From positions 1 to 64,000 of the IMG/VR virus record IMGVR_UViG_3300013126_000023: a stretch of 64,000 nucleotides of DNA; one strand, 5' to 3'. Source of the stretch: a virus. A program made the translations under genes and the position numbers. Positions 25,934-36,097 of this stretch are shown here, piece by piece (the stretch's first letter is position 1; every line of letters begins with the position of its first letter). The notes beneath the pieces are model-generated. The model worked only from the letters and a program-made list of their open reading frames with translations. It did not search any database and was not told the DNA's origin.

Positions 25934-28536
25934 TATAAACCTTTACTCTTTACTAATAAATCCAATTCTTTTACTGCTTCTATTAGAAGTGCTACTAATT
26001 TTTCATACTTGACGGTTTTATAATTTTGACCGCTCTTAGAATACTCATGCCCAGAACCTTGAACACCTATATCAAATGGTGCAGGTACAACAATTTCTGG
26101 TAGTACTTTTTCTACTTCTTGAGCTATCACACCTATTTCAATCCTATTAGTATCATATCCATAACTACCCGCTACTTCATTTGCCATAAACGATACACCA
26201 GATAATTGCCTAATTTTGCCCAAAGCATTAACAATAGGTGTGATATTAGTTTTTAATCTTTCATCAGAATAATATGCGGTTACATCACCCGTAGCTCTAA
26301 TGTCCCCACCAGAACCACTAGCTGGAGTACCTACTCCCAAACTATTCAAAGTTAAATCTGATGGTATGGTTGCTGGACCAGGGCCGCCTTGAGGTCCAGT
26401 TGCACCTTGAGGTCCAGTTGCGCCGCCGGGACCGGTAGCACCGCCGGGACCAGGACTACCCTGTGGACCAGGACTTCCTCCAGGTCCAGTTAGACCTTGT
26501 GGTCCCGTTAGACCTTGTGGTCCCGTTAGACCTTGTGGTCCAGGAACGAAACCTGCTGGACCAGGATTACCCTGTGGACCAGTTAATCCTTGTGGACCTG
26601 GATTTCCTCCAGGTCCAGTTGCGCCTTGAGTACCAGTAGGTCCAGTTGCGCCTTGAGTACCAGTTAATCCTTGTGGACCTGGATTTCCTCCAGGTCCAGT
26701 TGCGCCTTGAGTACCAGTAGGTCCAGTTGCGCCTTGTGGACCAGTTAATCCTTGTGGACCAGTTAATCCTTGTGGACCAGTTGCACCGCCAGGGCCAGTA
26801 GCACCACCGGGTCCGGGATTACCTTGAGGTCCGGTTGCACCACCAGGGCCAGTAGCACCGCTGGGACCAGGATTACCTTGAGGTCCGGTTGCGCCGCCGG
26901 GACCGGTAGCACCGCCGGGACCTGTAGAACCTTGTGGGCCTGCAGGACCAGTATTACCTTGAGGTCCAGTTGCACCACCAGGGCCAGTAGAACCTTGAGT
27001 ACCAGTAGGTCCAGTAGATCCTTGTGGACCGTTGGCCCCCTGAGGACCAGGTAAACCTTGGGAACCTGTACTGCCCCCCGCTCCTTGCGATCCTTGAGGG
27101 CCAGATGGACCTGTTGCTCCTTGAGGCCCTGTTAGTCCCTGAGAACCTGGGCTACCTTGAGGGCCGGCATTACCTCCAGGACCTTGAGAACCCGTTGGTC
27201 CGGTAGATCCTTGTGGACCAGTTGTGCCCTGTGGACCCGTATTGCCTGCAGGTCCTGGACTACCTTGAGGACCAGTGTTGCCGCCTGGTCCAGTATTGCC
27301 CTGAGGACCTGGGTTACCATTGGGACCTTGAGAACCCGTTGGTCCGGTAGATCCTTGTGGACCAGTTGTGCCCTGTGGACCAGGAGCAGATGAACCAGGT
27401 GGACCTTGAGTTCCTGTAGATCCCTGCGAACCTGATGGACCCTGCGATCCTTGAGGACCAGTTGCACCTTGTGGACCAGAGCCACCTGCACCTTGAGGTC
27501 CTTGATTACCGACATTTCCTTGTGATCCTTGTACACCCACTAAACCTTGTGGACCAGTTGCACCTTGTGGCCCAGTTAATCCTTGAACACCTTGATGACC
27601 CTGGGCACCTTGCGCACCAGTTACACCTTGGAAACCTTGTACACCAGTAGTACCCTGAGCACCCTGAGGCCCTGAAGGTCCAGAAGCACCCTGGGGGCCT
27701 GTTGCGCCTTGTGGTCCAGTTACACCTTGAGTTCCTGTTGCGCCTTGTGGACCAGCTCCGCCTGCGCCTTGTGGGCCTTGATTGCCTATATTACCTTGAG
27801 GACCAGTATCTCCTTGAGGACCAGTATCTCCTTGAGGACCAGAACCACCTGCACCTTGTGGACCTTGATTACCTACATTGCCTTGAGTTCCTGTTGCACC
27901 TTGAGGTCCAGTTGATCCTTGGACCCCCTGAGGACCAGAAGCACCTTGAGGACCTGTGATACCTACAGTTCCTGCTGTACCGCCTGCTCCCTGAGTGCCC
28001 TGTGAACCTTGTGCTCCTTGGGCTCCTTGGGCACCTTGTGTACCTTGAGTTCCTGCAGCACCCTGTGCACCGGTGGAACCTACTCCAACAATAATTCTAG
28101 TTATATGCAGAGAACCAAATTCTAATCCCAAATTTAAAGTGAGAGTATTATTTGTTGCGGTATAATCTATAGTAGGATATATGGTTATACCATTTATATC
28201 CACTAAAATATTATTAGGATTCGTTAATGAAAGTGTATTATTGTTGTCATCTGGACCGGTAAAAACTGTTTGTCCAACAGTTGTACCGCTAGTAGCATTG
28301 CCTACTGTATAAACATAACTAGTAAAAGTAGTGGCGCCACCGCCACCCTCTATGCTAGTTAAAACATTACTCCAATATCTTGAACCATCTACATTAGCTA
28401 ATAATACAAATCCATTACCTTGAGGTATACCTAAACTTGGTTCAGCCTCTTCCAGAGATAGGAAAGTGTATCGAGAGCTCGATACATTTGCCGCAGGAGT
28501 AAGTTTTACTTTATTACTTAGGCGCTTTAATGACAT
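25933..28536 (-). CDS. Collagen-like triple-helix tail fibre with S74 chaperone domain
   Basis: An 867-residue fibre. Residues 1-155 form a globular N-terminal domain with the [14 protein letters not shown] and [17 protein letters not shown] unit shared with the giant fibre C-terminus. Roughly residues 155-735 are nearly uninterrupted Gly-X-Y triplets dominated by GPQG, GATG and GSTG, with a few two-residue offsets, a classic collagen-like rod that should trimerise. The C-terminus is a Peptidase_S74 chaperone: [14 protein letters not shown] with Ser-Asp, [15 protein letters not shown] and a final helix. Proline is almost always at position X rather than Y, unlike animal collagen. Neighbouring oxygenase and glycosyltransferase genes may modify it. 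Confidence 0.9.
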   Translation of the reverse strand: MSLKRLSNKVKLTPAANVSSSRYTFLSLEEAEPSLGIPQGNGFVLLANVDGSRYWSNVLTSIEGGGGATTFTSYVYTVGNATSGTTVGQTVFTGPDDNNNTLSLTNPNNILVDINGITIYPTIDYTATNNTLTLNLGLEFGSLHITRIIVGVGSTGAQGAAGTQGTQGAQGAQGAQGSQGTQGAGGTAGTVGITGPQGASGPQGVQGSTGPQGATGTQGNVGNQGPQGAGGSGPQGDTGPQGDTGPQGNIGNQGPQGAGGAGPQGATGTQGVTGPQGATGPQGASGPSGPQGAQGTTGVQGFQGVTGAQGAQGHQGVQGLTGPQGATGPQGLVGVQGSQGNVGNQGPQGAGGSGPQGATGPQGSQGPSGSQGSTGTQGPPGSSAPGPQGTTGPQGSTGPTGSQGPNGNPGPQGNTGPGGNTGPQGSPGPAGNTGPQGTTGPQGSTGPTGSQGPGGNAGPQGSPGSQGLTGPQGATGPSGPQGSQGAGGSTGSQGLPGPQGANGPQGSTGPTGTQGSTGPGGATGPQGNTGPAGPQGSTGPGGATGPGGATGPQGNPGPSGATGPGGATGPQGNPGPGGATGPGGATGPQGLTGPQGLTGPQGATGPTGTQGATGPGGNPGPQGLTGTQGATGPTGTQGATGPGGNPGPQGLTGPQGNPGPAGFVPGPQGLTGPQGLTGPQGLTGPGGSPGPQGSPGPGGATGPGGATGPQGATGPQGGPGPATIPSDLTLNSLGVGTPASGSGGDIRATGDVTAYYSDERLKTNITPIVNALGKIRQLSGVSFMANEVAGSYGYDTNRIEIGVIAQEVEKVLPEIVVPAPFDIGVQGSGHEYSKSGQNYKTVKYEKLVALLIEAVKELDLLVKSKGL
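26340..28080. repeat. Collagen-like GPQG-type triplet repeat tract
   Basis: Coding repeat of 9-bp Gly-X-Y codon triplets, with higher-order blocks such as repeated [14 protein letters not shown] at 26560-26740 and repeated GNTGPxG and GPTGSQGP units near 27180-27400. The near-identical blocks imply recent slippage or recombination. Length of this tract probably varies among related phages. Confidence 0.85.
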
Positions 28537-28884
28537 TTAGATCAAGCTTGTTTCTAGTAAACTAAGTGTAATTTTAAGATTTGAATTCGCACCAGCATAA
28601 GCCATTACAGAAGCGTTCGCTTCTAATACTAATTTACCCGTTAAAACCGATGCCGCGTCTTGTCTTCCCATAGGAAAATTTCTAACTAATTCAGTTACAA
28701 CGGTTCCTGTATTAGATAAATGCGCAAAAGTTACATTAGAGTCATAATCATCTCTTATATTAGCAACCTGAGCCATTAAAACGATAGTAGCAGTTTCTTC
28801 TGGAGTAGTATATAATATGCCTACATTTGCAAAAAGAGGTGATGTTATGGTTTTGAACGTATTTAATGGAACTAAGGTTGCCAT
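28537..28884 (-). CDS. Small virion-associated protein
   Basis: A 115-residue beta-rich protein: MATLVPLNTFKTITSPL, then LYTTPEETATIVLMAQVANIRDDYDSNVTFAHLS, then VRNFPMGRQDAASVLTGKLVLE. This pattern (pre-mRNA-like TPxGxTAIVLxAQVAN..., then GDAxxxxxGKLVLE) recurs in small structural proteins beside the large baseplate/fibre proteins of T4-like cyanophages. It starts six bases after the 1,150-residue protein and ends directly before the collagen-like fibre. Role unknown, probably a small virion component. Confidence 0.6.
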   Translation of the reverse strand: MATLVPLNTFKTITSPLFANVGILYTTPEETATIVLMAQVANIRDDYDSNVTFAHLSNTGTVVTELVRNFPMGRQDAASVLTGKLVLEANASVMAYAGANSNLKITLSLLETSLI

Positions 28885-28890
28885 TTACTA

Positions 28891-31800
28891 TTATCCTTCT
28901 ATTGCTAATATATATGGTGTCATAACTGCGAACAAACTTTTATTAAATGTTCTACCATTAATTGTACCTGTAGCTCTATTAATTAATAATTCATTACCAA
29001 TTCTAAAATCACCTAAATGATCTGTAGTTGTATAATAAACAGCACCGCCGTTTCTTTCAACGACTTCATTTTCTTGATTGGGAACACCTCCCATATAAGG
29101 TAAGGCAGTCATCAATGTGTCACCAGCACCTACATATTCCATCGTATGACTTGATGCTGAAATATAACTAGGTTGATGAAAAGATGCAAATGAATTAGCT
29201 GGTACAGTAAACAGAGTTCTTGTATCCAATGTGATATTACTAAACCCTATAGGTGAAACACCTACTGTTACGGTAGCATTATTTACTACATTAGTTGAAG
29301 TAGCTACAGTAAAATAAGTTGCCTGTCCACCTGAGATGTTAGACCAATTCATATTCACAAAACCAACGACTTCCGCAGCTAGAAAATCTCTATTATTATA
29401 CAGTAATTTAGCAGTTCTATCATAACCATCATTAGTTGTAGGATTAATTAAAGTTCCTACATTAGCAGATATAGGCAATTTAGCAGGAGCAACTGATGGA
29501 CCAAAAAGTATAATATTGGCCATTCTATTAATTAACGAATTTATTCGTTGTTGCTCCGGAGCACCTGCAGTAGTCACCGCAGCTGCAGCTGTTGTGTTTT
29601 GACTTACCTGAGGTGTTCTACCAGTTATCAATTGATAGGTTTGTGTTAAAGGAATGGCTTGAATAATCTGCGGTGTTATATCTTTTAAATATAAAAAAGC
29701 ATTAGCAGTTTGAGCTACCTGTCCGACTACTTGCGTTGCAGTATTACTTTGGTTATAATAATAAACACCAGACATTGTCGCTTGTCTATTACCACCGTGC
29801 AATAAATCAAAGTATATACTATCTACAATATATCCTATATCTCTTTCGCACTTGGTTGAACCATTAGTTATGTTAGCTAAGAAACCTGGATATGTAGCTT
29901 GAACAAAAGCTACACCTTCCTTTTGTAAGAACAGTCTATTGTTTATTAGTACATTACCAGCATTTACTGTATCTGTATCTACTCTTGGCGGATAAGCATT
30001 AGGAATAATATTACTAGTTATACCTACTGTTCCGTTGGAAATAATATTTGCAACTAAACCAAACGTGTTACTAAAATCTCTAACGGGACCCGATCCAGAT
30101 GACACTGCCTTCGTAGCATCTCTGTACTGTGGAACTGTAATTTGGTATAAAGGAGTGCCACTAACATTGGCAGTTAAATCTTGAATAGCTCTAGTAGCTA
30201 ATCCTTTAACATAGTTAATTGCAGCTACTGTTTCTGTAGATTGATTTGGAATAGCTGAAGAACTTTGCGCCCAATACTGCAATCCTGCGAAGGTAGTTTG
30301 GGTATTACTATTGTATGCTACATCTATTGCTACAGAATCTACAATTAATTTAGTATCTCTTTCACATTTTTCTTGGTTATAATTAGCAAAGGTTACAACA
30401 TCACCTATTGCTACAAAATTCTGCGAAACATTTGATAATCTAAAACTTCTGCCTTTTGTGTTGCCGATTACTTTAGCGTAGTAAAGCGGGAAACTTACCC
30501 CATCAGCAACCAAACCATATGTGCCAAAAGATGTATTGGAATTAGTAATAGAACAGAATCCACCCTTCTCACATAGTACACCTATATTACAGCATATGGT
30601 AAACACCGATACCAATTGCGTGTAACCTCTATTAAGCATATGTATGCCAATACCACCTTCATTAGTTTGTGTATAAGAATCACAAACCATTGATCGTAGA
30701 CCGGTAACATAATTACCATCTACTCTCATACCAGTACCGTTAGTTGTTATAGACGAGCAATTTTGAATATAAGGAGAGGTAGTAATATAACCGGCAGATC
30801 CATTAGGATTAAAACTAAATACTGAGGAAGGTGATTTATGATTTCTAAAAGTAAATCCCCAGACATATGATGCATTATTCACATAGAACAAATCAGAATA
30901 TTCATTTTGAGGACGTACAGTTGTAGTTCTCAAATTATCTCCTAATAACCCCACTCTTGTAGGTATATTAATAGGATTTCCATATAAAGTATATTCACCA
31001 CTTAACACCTTAACAGTTGTCCAAGGTGTGGCTAAACTTAAAGCAGTATGAATATTTGCTACAGCATTAGCTAGTGTTCTACCATCATAAGCATCATTGC
31101 CTGTGGTAGCTACGTAAATTACATTTGCATGTGGACGAGAAACTTCTTCACGTAATGATGCAAGAGTTGGCACCATTGCTGCTTGTGCTCTTGCATTAGT
31201 AAAGTATACATTACCAATATTGGTATTTGCCAATAAAGGATTAGGATCCTCGGGAACATCTGTAGTGTATAATGTTACTACACCTTGTTTACCTGCTACG
31301 GATATAACTGCATTGGCTAAAAAGGTTACATTTGCCTTTAAAGTACCGTTAGCAGAATCATATATGATAGTATTATCACCGGCACTTATAGCACCCCTTG
31401 CTCTCGCATTGGTGTAATATAAATTTGATGATACTTCAAGTATATCTGCAGTTGTGCCTGTGGCAGTAGAATAACTACTTATTACAGACCATGAATTACC
31501 TGTATATTGTAATACCGTAGAATCGCCAGGTTTAGTAAAACGCAATCCTATATTGTTAAAAATATTACTTCTAAGAACAAAACTACCGCCATTAGTAGTT
31601 TTTAAAGTAATTATTTTTATTTGGCCATTTTGACCTGGTGGTATATCTAAATAATCAATACCTCCCTGATCAATAGAAACAATTGGAGGTTGGTAAACTA
31701 AATTGGCACCAGTTGTACCCGGTGTGCCATTTACAGTAACATTGGAAGTGTATTTAGTACCAAGGAAATTAGACCCATCAAATGTAGTAGATAGGGCAAT

Positions 31801-32343
31801 AATATTACTCGAGTTAGTAGAATCGCTAACATCGAAGATATATGTTGAACCTGCAATTAATCTTAAACCGCTTGAAAATGGTTTGAACGCAGTATAAGGT
31901 CTGGTTGCATCTGTAGTATTGACCCAATTTTCAGGGTCATTACCATTTAATAATATTTTACCGTTTTTATGAGTAACAACAAATATTTGGGTAATAGGTG
32001 AACCTTGTACTAAGCTTAACCCTTTACCCGAAAATAAGACATTCGAAGTATAAAGAAATAATGTTTTAGGTAATACTGAAACATTAGCTATAGCTGATGT
32101 ATTAGCTGCAGTATTCGCATACAAATCTGTTCTAACTTTAGATACAGAAATCGTATTTGAATCGTAGATATTTTGTACATCTGACCCAATAATGACATTA
32201 CCATTAATAGTTGGGTCATTAATATAGGCAAATATATTTGCCGCGGTGATATTTTTACTAACACCGTTCTGTACAAGATAAAAGTAATCCCCTCGTTGAA
32301 CCAGGTTCGCTGAGGGTAATTCTGTGATTTTTACATCAGCCAT
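28891..32343 (-). CDS. Large tail/baseplate-associated protein with beta-helix and repeated KCERD modules
   Basis: A 1,150-residue virion protein. The N-terminal ITELPSANLVQRGDYFYLVQNGVSKNI motif is typical of fibre attachment regions. Around residues 150-235 a domain with GSTYIFDVSD and YTSNVTVNGTPG resembles a cupredoxin-like fold lacking its metal ligands. NLYYTNARARGAI repeats follow, then a pectate-lyase-like right-handed beta-helix (VIYVATTGNDAYDGRT to about residue 600). Two modules open with KCERDTKLIVDSVAIDV and KCERDIGYIVDSIYFDL. The C-terminus HLGDFRIGNELLINRATGTINGRTFNKSLF is recognisable from T4-like cyanophage structural proteins. Possible carbohydrate binding or cleavage; catalysis is not shown. 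Confidence 0.75.
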   Translation of the reverse strand: MADVKITELPSANLVQRGDYFYLVQNGVSKNITAANIFAYINDPTINGNVIIGSDVQNIYDSNTISVSKVRTDLYANTAANTSAIANVSVLPKTLFLYTSNVLFSGKGLSLVQGSPITQIFVVTHKNGKILLNGNDPENWVNTTDATRPYTAFKPFSSGLRLIAGSTYIFDVSDSTNSSNIIALSTTFDGSNFLGTKYTSNVTVNGTPGTTGANLVYQPPIVSIDQGGIDYLDIPPGQNGQIKIITLKTTNGGSFVLRSNIFNNIGLRFTKPGDSTVLQYTGNSWSVISSYSTATGTTADILEVSSNLYYTNARARGAISAGDNTIIYDSANGTLKANVTFLANAVISVAGKQGVVTLYTTDVPEDPNPLLANTNIGNVYFTNARAQAAMVPTLASLREEVSRPHANVIYVATTGNDAYDGRTLANAVANIHTALSLATPWTTVKVLSGEYTLYGNPINIPTRVGLLGDNLRTTTVRPQNEYSDLFYVNNASYVWGFTFRNHKSPSSVFSFNPNGSAGYITTSPYIQNCSSITTNGTGMRVDGNYVTGLRSMVCDSYTQTNEGGIGIHMLNRGYTQLVSVFTICCNIGVLCEKGGFCSITNSNTSFGTYGLVADGVSFPLYYAKVIGNTKGRSFRLSNVSQNFVAIGDVVTFANYNQEKCERDTKLIVDSVAIDVAYNSNTQTTFAGLQYWAQSSSAIPNQSTETVAAINYVKGLATRAIQDLTANVSGTPLYQITVPQYRDATKAVSSGSGPVRDFSNTFGLVANIISNGTVGITSNIIPNAYPPRVDTDTVNAGNVLINNRLFLQKEGVAFVQATYPGFLANITNGSTKCERDIGYIVDSIYFDLLHGGNRQATMSGVYYYNQSNTATQVVGQVAQTANAFLYLKDITPQIIQAIPLTQTYQLITGRTPQVSQNTTAAAAVTTAGAPEQQRINSLINRMANIILFGPSVAPAKLPISANVGTLINPTTNDGYDRTAKLLYNNRDFLAAEVVGFVNMNWSNISGGQATYFTVATSTNVVNNATVTVGVSPIGFSNITLDTRTLFTVPANSFASFHQPSYISASSHTMEYVGAGDTLMTALPYMGGVPNQENEVVERNGGAVYYTTTDHLGDFRIGNELLINRATGTINGRTFNKSLFAVMTPYILAIEG

Positions 32344-32349
32344 GTTTTA

Positions 32350-33198
32350 TTATACTACTGTAGCCTGTGCAGAAGTTGTTACGTTGCTTGTGCCACCACC
32401 AGAAACTGTAGAAGCATTAGCACGGAAGTATCTATTAGCAATTACACTTACGTTAGATATAGTCAATGTATTTGTAGTGTTACCTGAAATATTAGCACTA
32501 TATGGTACTGTTACGAAGGTTGTATTATCTGTAGAGTATTCCCAACGTATTGTAATTGTAGCACCATTTGGCGAAGATCTAGGAGCTGCAGTAAATACTA
32601 CAGCATTACCAGTTGTATTGGATGCAGCTGATGGTACTGTAGTAAAATATATGAAATAATCTTTTACTGTAGAGTCATCGTTAGCATCACCCAATAAAGT
32701 GCCGCCACTATTTTCATTAAAATTCTTCGACATTGCTACAAGTGTTTCAGCTTTGTTTCTGGTGCTGCCCTGTGTAGTAGTATATGTATTATAATGTACC
32801 CAACCCGTATGGTTAATACCTTTGAGTTTATTATCTCTAGCATTCACCTCATTTAAATCCACCCCGACTACGGATGCCTTATTAACAGTGTTAGCTCCAC
32901 TACCAATACTTACATTAGCTCCCCATCCATTGGTGCTTACCCATTTTGGATCTTCTTGTAATGCAATATTTGCAGTAGCTACGTTAGCACCTTTAAAAGT
33001 TGTATCCAATTGAATAGTATTCCCTGATACTAACTTTGCTATTCTATAATCTACGTTAGCAATAACTAAAGAATACCCAGCTTGGAATCCATTAGCTGCA
33101 GTTACTACAGAAGCACTGGTAACAACAGTATCACTACCATTATTAGCAGTTGCTGTTGCAGAAACTTCTCGTCTGTCTATTTTACCCCATAGAGACAT
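32350..33198 (-). CDS. Virion structural protein (MSLWGKIDRRE type)
   Basis: A 282-residue protein with the MSLWGK start known from conserved structural proteins of T4-like marine phages. The middle contains DPKWVSTNGWGANVSIG and HTGWVHYNTYTTTQGSTRNKAETLVAMSKNFNENSG, a block that recurs in that family. The C-terminal 80 residues form an Ig/fibronectin-like beta sandwich (ATITIRWEYSTDNTTFVTVPYSANISG). A strong ribosome site (AAGGGG) precedes the ATG and a late-promoter-like AATAAATA lies 18 bases upstream, making it the first gene of the collagen/fibre-modification operon. Confidence 0.7.
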   Translation of the reverse strand: MSLWGKIDRREVSATATANNGSDTVVTSASVVTAANGFQAGYSLVIANVDYRIAKLVSGNTIQLDTTFKGANVATANIALQEDPKWVSTNGWGANVSIGSGANTVNKASVVGVDLNEVNARDNKLKGINHTGWVHYNTYTTTQGSTRNKAETLVAMSKNFNENSGGTLLGDANDDSTVKDYFIYFTTVPSAASNTTGNAVVFTAAPRSSPNGATITIRWEYSTDNTTFVTVPYSANISGNTTNTLTISNVSVIANRYFRANASTVSGGGTSNVTTSAQATVV

Positions 33199-33215
33199 TT
33201 TTTTCCCCTTTTGAA

Positions 33216-33223
33216 TATTTATT
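33216..33223 (-). promoter_or_regulatory. Late-promoter-like element (AATAAATA)
   Basis: Minus-strand AATAAATA, one base away from the T4 late consensus TATAAATA, 18 bases upstream of the 33198 start and in a 29-base intergenic space. Placement before a structural operon supports it; the mismatch at the first base lowers confidence. Confidence 0.5.
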
Positions 33224-33227
33224 GGCG

Positions 33228-34769
33228 TTACTTATTGCCAAAAACTTTTGCCTCGCGTTCTTTCTTAGCTTTTCTAGTTTTTTGATCCATACCAATTGTT
33301 TGCTGTGTATCTCTAGAAAATTTTACTACGCCAGGTTTTGATCTATCTACAGTACCACTTAGTTCTTTGCTGTATAGTTTTTGGTTACCATAATCTGCAG
33401 TAGATCTATAAGCTTCCAAGACGCCTTGTTTAATAAGTAATGCCTCAGCAATAATTTCTATTTTGCCTGTATCAAAAGCTTCTGCTGCTATATTTACTAT
33501 ATCTTGTTGAAATTCTGGATCATCACTAGATATGATTGTTTTAACTGCATCTAGATAATCAGAATAAGTTAGATTAGTAGGTATATCAACATTGTATTGA
33601 TTTTCTATTACTATTGTAAATGGTACACTTTCTTTCATCATTGATTTTTTAATTGCCTTACGACGATTAAGTAGATAAGAATCTGAACTATCTTTTTTGC
33701 CGTCATTATTTACGTCTGAATCTTCTTTACCGACAGGATCCATCCCTTCTTTCATTCCACCACGTGCCTGAGCAGATTTAAGCATTGCAATTCTATCACG
33801 GTATCCTGCAATACCAGGCTTGATGTCCCTGGCAGCTTCCTTTTCACCAGGTGTTGGATTGGGTATGTGTTTCATTGTAGTCCTAGCCTGACGTGATTGA
33901 TATGCCCTATCTTTACGATCAGCATCTAAATCGCTCATCGCACCTTCATTAGTCTGTTCTACTTCTTCCAATATATGATCATCTTTTTTCAAAAGACTCT
34001 TATGACCTAGTTTCTGATATTCTTTATCAGCATCGTGTAACTTGTCATGAAATTCTTTGTGTCTTTGTGAATTGCCCTTTTCTTTATAATCTTGTTTAAG
34101 TTGTCTAAAAGACCTAATTTTATCTATTAACAAAGAAGCCTTTCGATTTTTTTCATCTTCTTTACTACTATTTGGGTTTGAAGGTGATACATGCGATACA
34201 GGTGATACAGCTAATGCTTCTTCCATGCTCTTTGCACGGAGTTTAGCTAAAACAGCGCCAGCAACTTTCTTGCCTCTTTCAGCTGAACCATAACGCTTTG
34301 CAGCAGATGCAGCAATCTTACCAAACATCTTACCAGGTTTACCTATATCCTTACCAGCACGAGCAGCCTTTGCTGAGTATGATGCTTCATCTAGAGCAAG
34401 TGCTTCTTGTAGAGTTTCTTCAAACTCTTCGTCTGACATATCAGCTACTTCTTGGTCTATCATTTCATCAGTTACTTCAGCATGCTCATGCATCTTAGCT
34501 TTTTTAACTTTCATAGCTTCGGTATATACTTTACGAATACCGTCGCTAAATTTTACAGTATACCAAGCAATATTACCTTCAGCATCAGGATCAGCATGTG
34601 CCTCAGCAATACATTCCCCATCACCGAAAATAGGATGCTCAACGTGGGTAGCGCAATAGTGAGCCTTATCTACTTGACCTTCTACTACATCTTTATTTTC
34701 TTTAATAGGTGAATCACCTCGCAATACTTTTTGTATTGATTCAAAAAGCTCATTTGTTATTCTTGTCAT
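33228..34769 (-). CDS. Conserved late protein with Ca-binding-like loop
   Basis: A 513-residue, highly charged protein. The N-terminal part has HYCATHVEHPIFGDGECIAEAHADPDAEGNIAWYTVKFSDG followed by an acidic helical stretch. A second region AARAGKDIGKPGKMFGKIAASAAKRYGSAERGKKVAGAVLAKLRAK is basic. A loop at about residue 360, SDVNNDGKKDSSDSYL, matches an EF-hand/dockerin-like calcium-binding spacing (D-x-N-x-D-G-x-x-D). Similar multi-segment proteins are common near the structural genes of T4-like cyanophages, with unknown function. AAGGAAATT ribosome site; late-promoter-like element just upstream. An internal virion or capsid-assembly role is possible but unsupported. Confidence 0.55.
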   Translation of the reverse strand: MTRITNELFESIQKVLRGDSPIKENKDVVEGQVDKAHYCATHVEHPIFGDGECIAEAHADPDAEGNIAWYTVKFSDGIRKVYTEAMKVKKAKMHEHAEVTDEMIDQEVADMSDEEFEETLQEALALDEASYSAKAARAGKDIGKPGKMFGKIAASAAKRYGSAERGKKVAGAVLAKLRAKSMEEALAVSPVSHVSPSNPNSSKEDEKNRKASLLIDKIRSFRQLKQDYKEKGNSQRHKEFHDKLHDADKEYQKLGHKSLLKKDDHILEEVEQTNEGAMSDLDADRKDRAYQSRQARTTMKHIPNPTPGEKEAARDIKPGIAGYRDRIAMLKSAQARGGMKEGMDPVGKEDSDVNNDGKKDSSDSYLLNRRKAIKKSMMKESVPFTIVIENQYNVDIPTNLTYSDYLDAVKTIISSDDPEFQQDIVNIAAEAFDTGKIEIIAEALLIKQGVLEAYRSTADYGNQKLYSKELSGTVDRSKPGVVKFSRDTQQTIGMDQKTRKAKKEREAKVFGNK

Positions 34770-34792
34770 TTGAATTTCCTTAAATGATTAAT

Positions 34793-34800
34793 TATTTATT
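34793..34800 (-). promoter_or_regulatory. Late-promoter-like element (AATAAATA)
   Basis: Minus-strand AATAAATA followed by AT-rich sequence, 24 bases upstream of the 34769 start, in the 29-base space between two late genes. Same one-base variant as at 33216-33223, which strengthens both. Confidence 0.5.
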
Positions 34801-36097
34801 AAGTTCCTAAACCCGCTGAAACTGAATCTCTAGACCACGCTTTACAAGACCAATAACGAGCTTTGTGTTTCGGACCCGGATTATCGCAATTATGTCTAGC
34901 TCTAAAATTACGACGTCTATCTGGATTACTTGTCTTAATAGTCAATCCAGTTGTATCACCGAAATTCACTTTAACTACATTACCTTTTTCATTCTTTGAA
35001 TATACAGCAAATTTACCTTTGCCGTCAGATGTTCTAAAAGGTTTATTTAGTTGAACCTTTTTACCATTCTTTTCTGCTTCTAGGAGGTCCAAGCCTTCCG
35101 CCACTGCCTTCTTTTCATCTTTTTTCTTCTCAGGCTTAACAGGTTTAACCATCTCTCTATCACTGACAGGATAATCTCTCAAATGACGTGTTGTAGCATT
35201 GGGTTTCTTAGATGCTTCGTCAATCTCGGTTTCTTCTCTAACAACATAGCTAACTGTCTTCATACCCGAAGTAGGATGAATAAATGTCTTTTTCATGACC
35301 TTGCCGCCATGCTGTTTGGCATGCGCAAAGGCATCTTCTTTTTTACCAAACTCATTCTTAGGTGGTTTGATCATAGGAGATGCTTCAGCAAGATTGCCTT
35401 TGTGATATGCTCTAGCTGCATCTTCAGGTGTATCATGTAGAGTAGTTTTTTGAGTAAATGCCGTAGAGGAACCACCTGCTGCATAATACTTTTTAGTCAT
35501 ATTATGCTTTAGAATGTTGGCACCTTTGCCTTTGGTGGCAGAATGTGTATAACCTACATATGTCCCAGTTTTACCCCTTAATACAGGACCTTTAGTCTGA
35601 TCGATGTAGGTATACTGGTCAGCATTATTAGCTTCATCCAAATCTTTTTTCATCTTACTCATTTTATTTTTCATTTGTTGAGCAAGATGTTTAGCTCTCG
35701 ATAACGCTGCAGGTTTTTTACTGCCAGATTGAGCAGGTGTAACCTTGGTATAAGGACCTTCAAATGGAATAGAATTATCATTTGGATCTACTTTTGCTTC
35801 GGATAAATCCCAATCCTCATATTGTTCGTCACCAGTAGGATCGAAATCTTCTTCCACTGAACCATAGGCAGAATCATCATCACAATCAAAACATATAGAG
35901 TCCAATTGTTTACGCAGTTCGGAAAATTTTATAACTTTACTTTCTTTCATAGCCGCCATATTATCCACTAAATTTGGATAAGGACGACCAGCAGCTCTTG
36001 CTCTTCGTTTTGCTTCAGCTTTTTGCGCAGACGTCATCTTTCCGCCATCGCCTTTATTGGGATTAGGTTTATCCCAAGGTTTTTTTTCTTCGTTCAT
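34799..36097 (-). CDS. Conserved late protein, multi-segment, unknown function
   Basis: A 432-residue mosaic of short charged segments. N-terminal KPWDKPNPNKGDGGKMTSAQKAEAKRRARAAGRPYPNLVDNM is a recognisable phage motif. The middle has an acidic DCDDDSAYGSVEEDFD stretch, then KGPVLRGKTGTYVGYTHSATKGKGANILKHN and KKDEKKAVAEGLDLLEAEKNGKKVQLNKPFRTSDGKGKFAVY. The C-terminus RRNFRARHNCDNPGPKHKARYWSCKAWS, with two Cys and two His, is widely conserved in T4-like marine phages and could hold zinc. Mosaic build suggests several binding modules. No reaction can be assigned. Confidence 0.55.
   Translation of the reverse strand: MNEEKKPWDKPNPNKGDGGKMTSAQKAEAKRRARAAGRPYPNLVDNMAAMKESKVIKFSELRKQLDSICFDCDDDSAYGSVEEDFDPTGDEQYEDWDLSEAKVDPNDNSIPFEGPYTKVTPAQSGSKKPAALSRAKHLAQQMKNKMSKMKKDLDEANNADQYTYIDQTKGPVLRGKTGTYVGYTHSATKGKGANILKHNMTKKYYAAGGSSTAFTQKTTLHDTPEDAARAYHKGNLAEASPMIKPPKNEFGKKEDAFAHAKQHGGKVMKKTFIHPTSGMKTVSYVVREETEIDEASKKPNATTRHLRDYPVSDREMVKPVKPEKKKDEKKAVAEGLDLLEAEKNGKKVQLNKPFRTSDGKGKFAVYSKNEKGNVVKVNFGDTTGLTIKTSNPDRRRNFRARHNCDNPGPKHKARYWSCKAWSRDSVSAGLGT

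Noticed and set aside
26760-27960. Frames opposite and shifted to the collagen-like repeat
   Set aside because: Periodic DNA of the Gly-X-Y tract keeps all frames open by chance.
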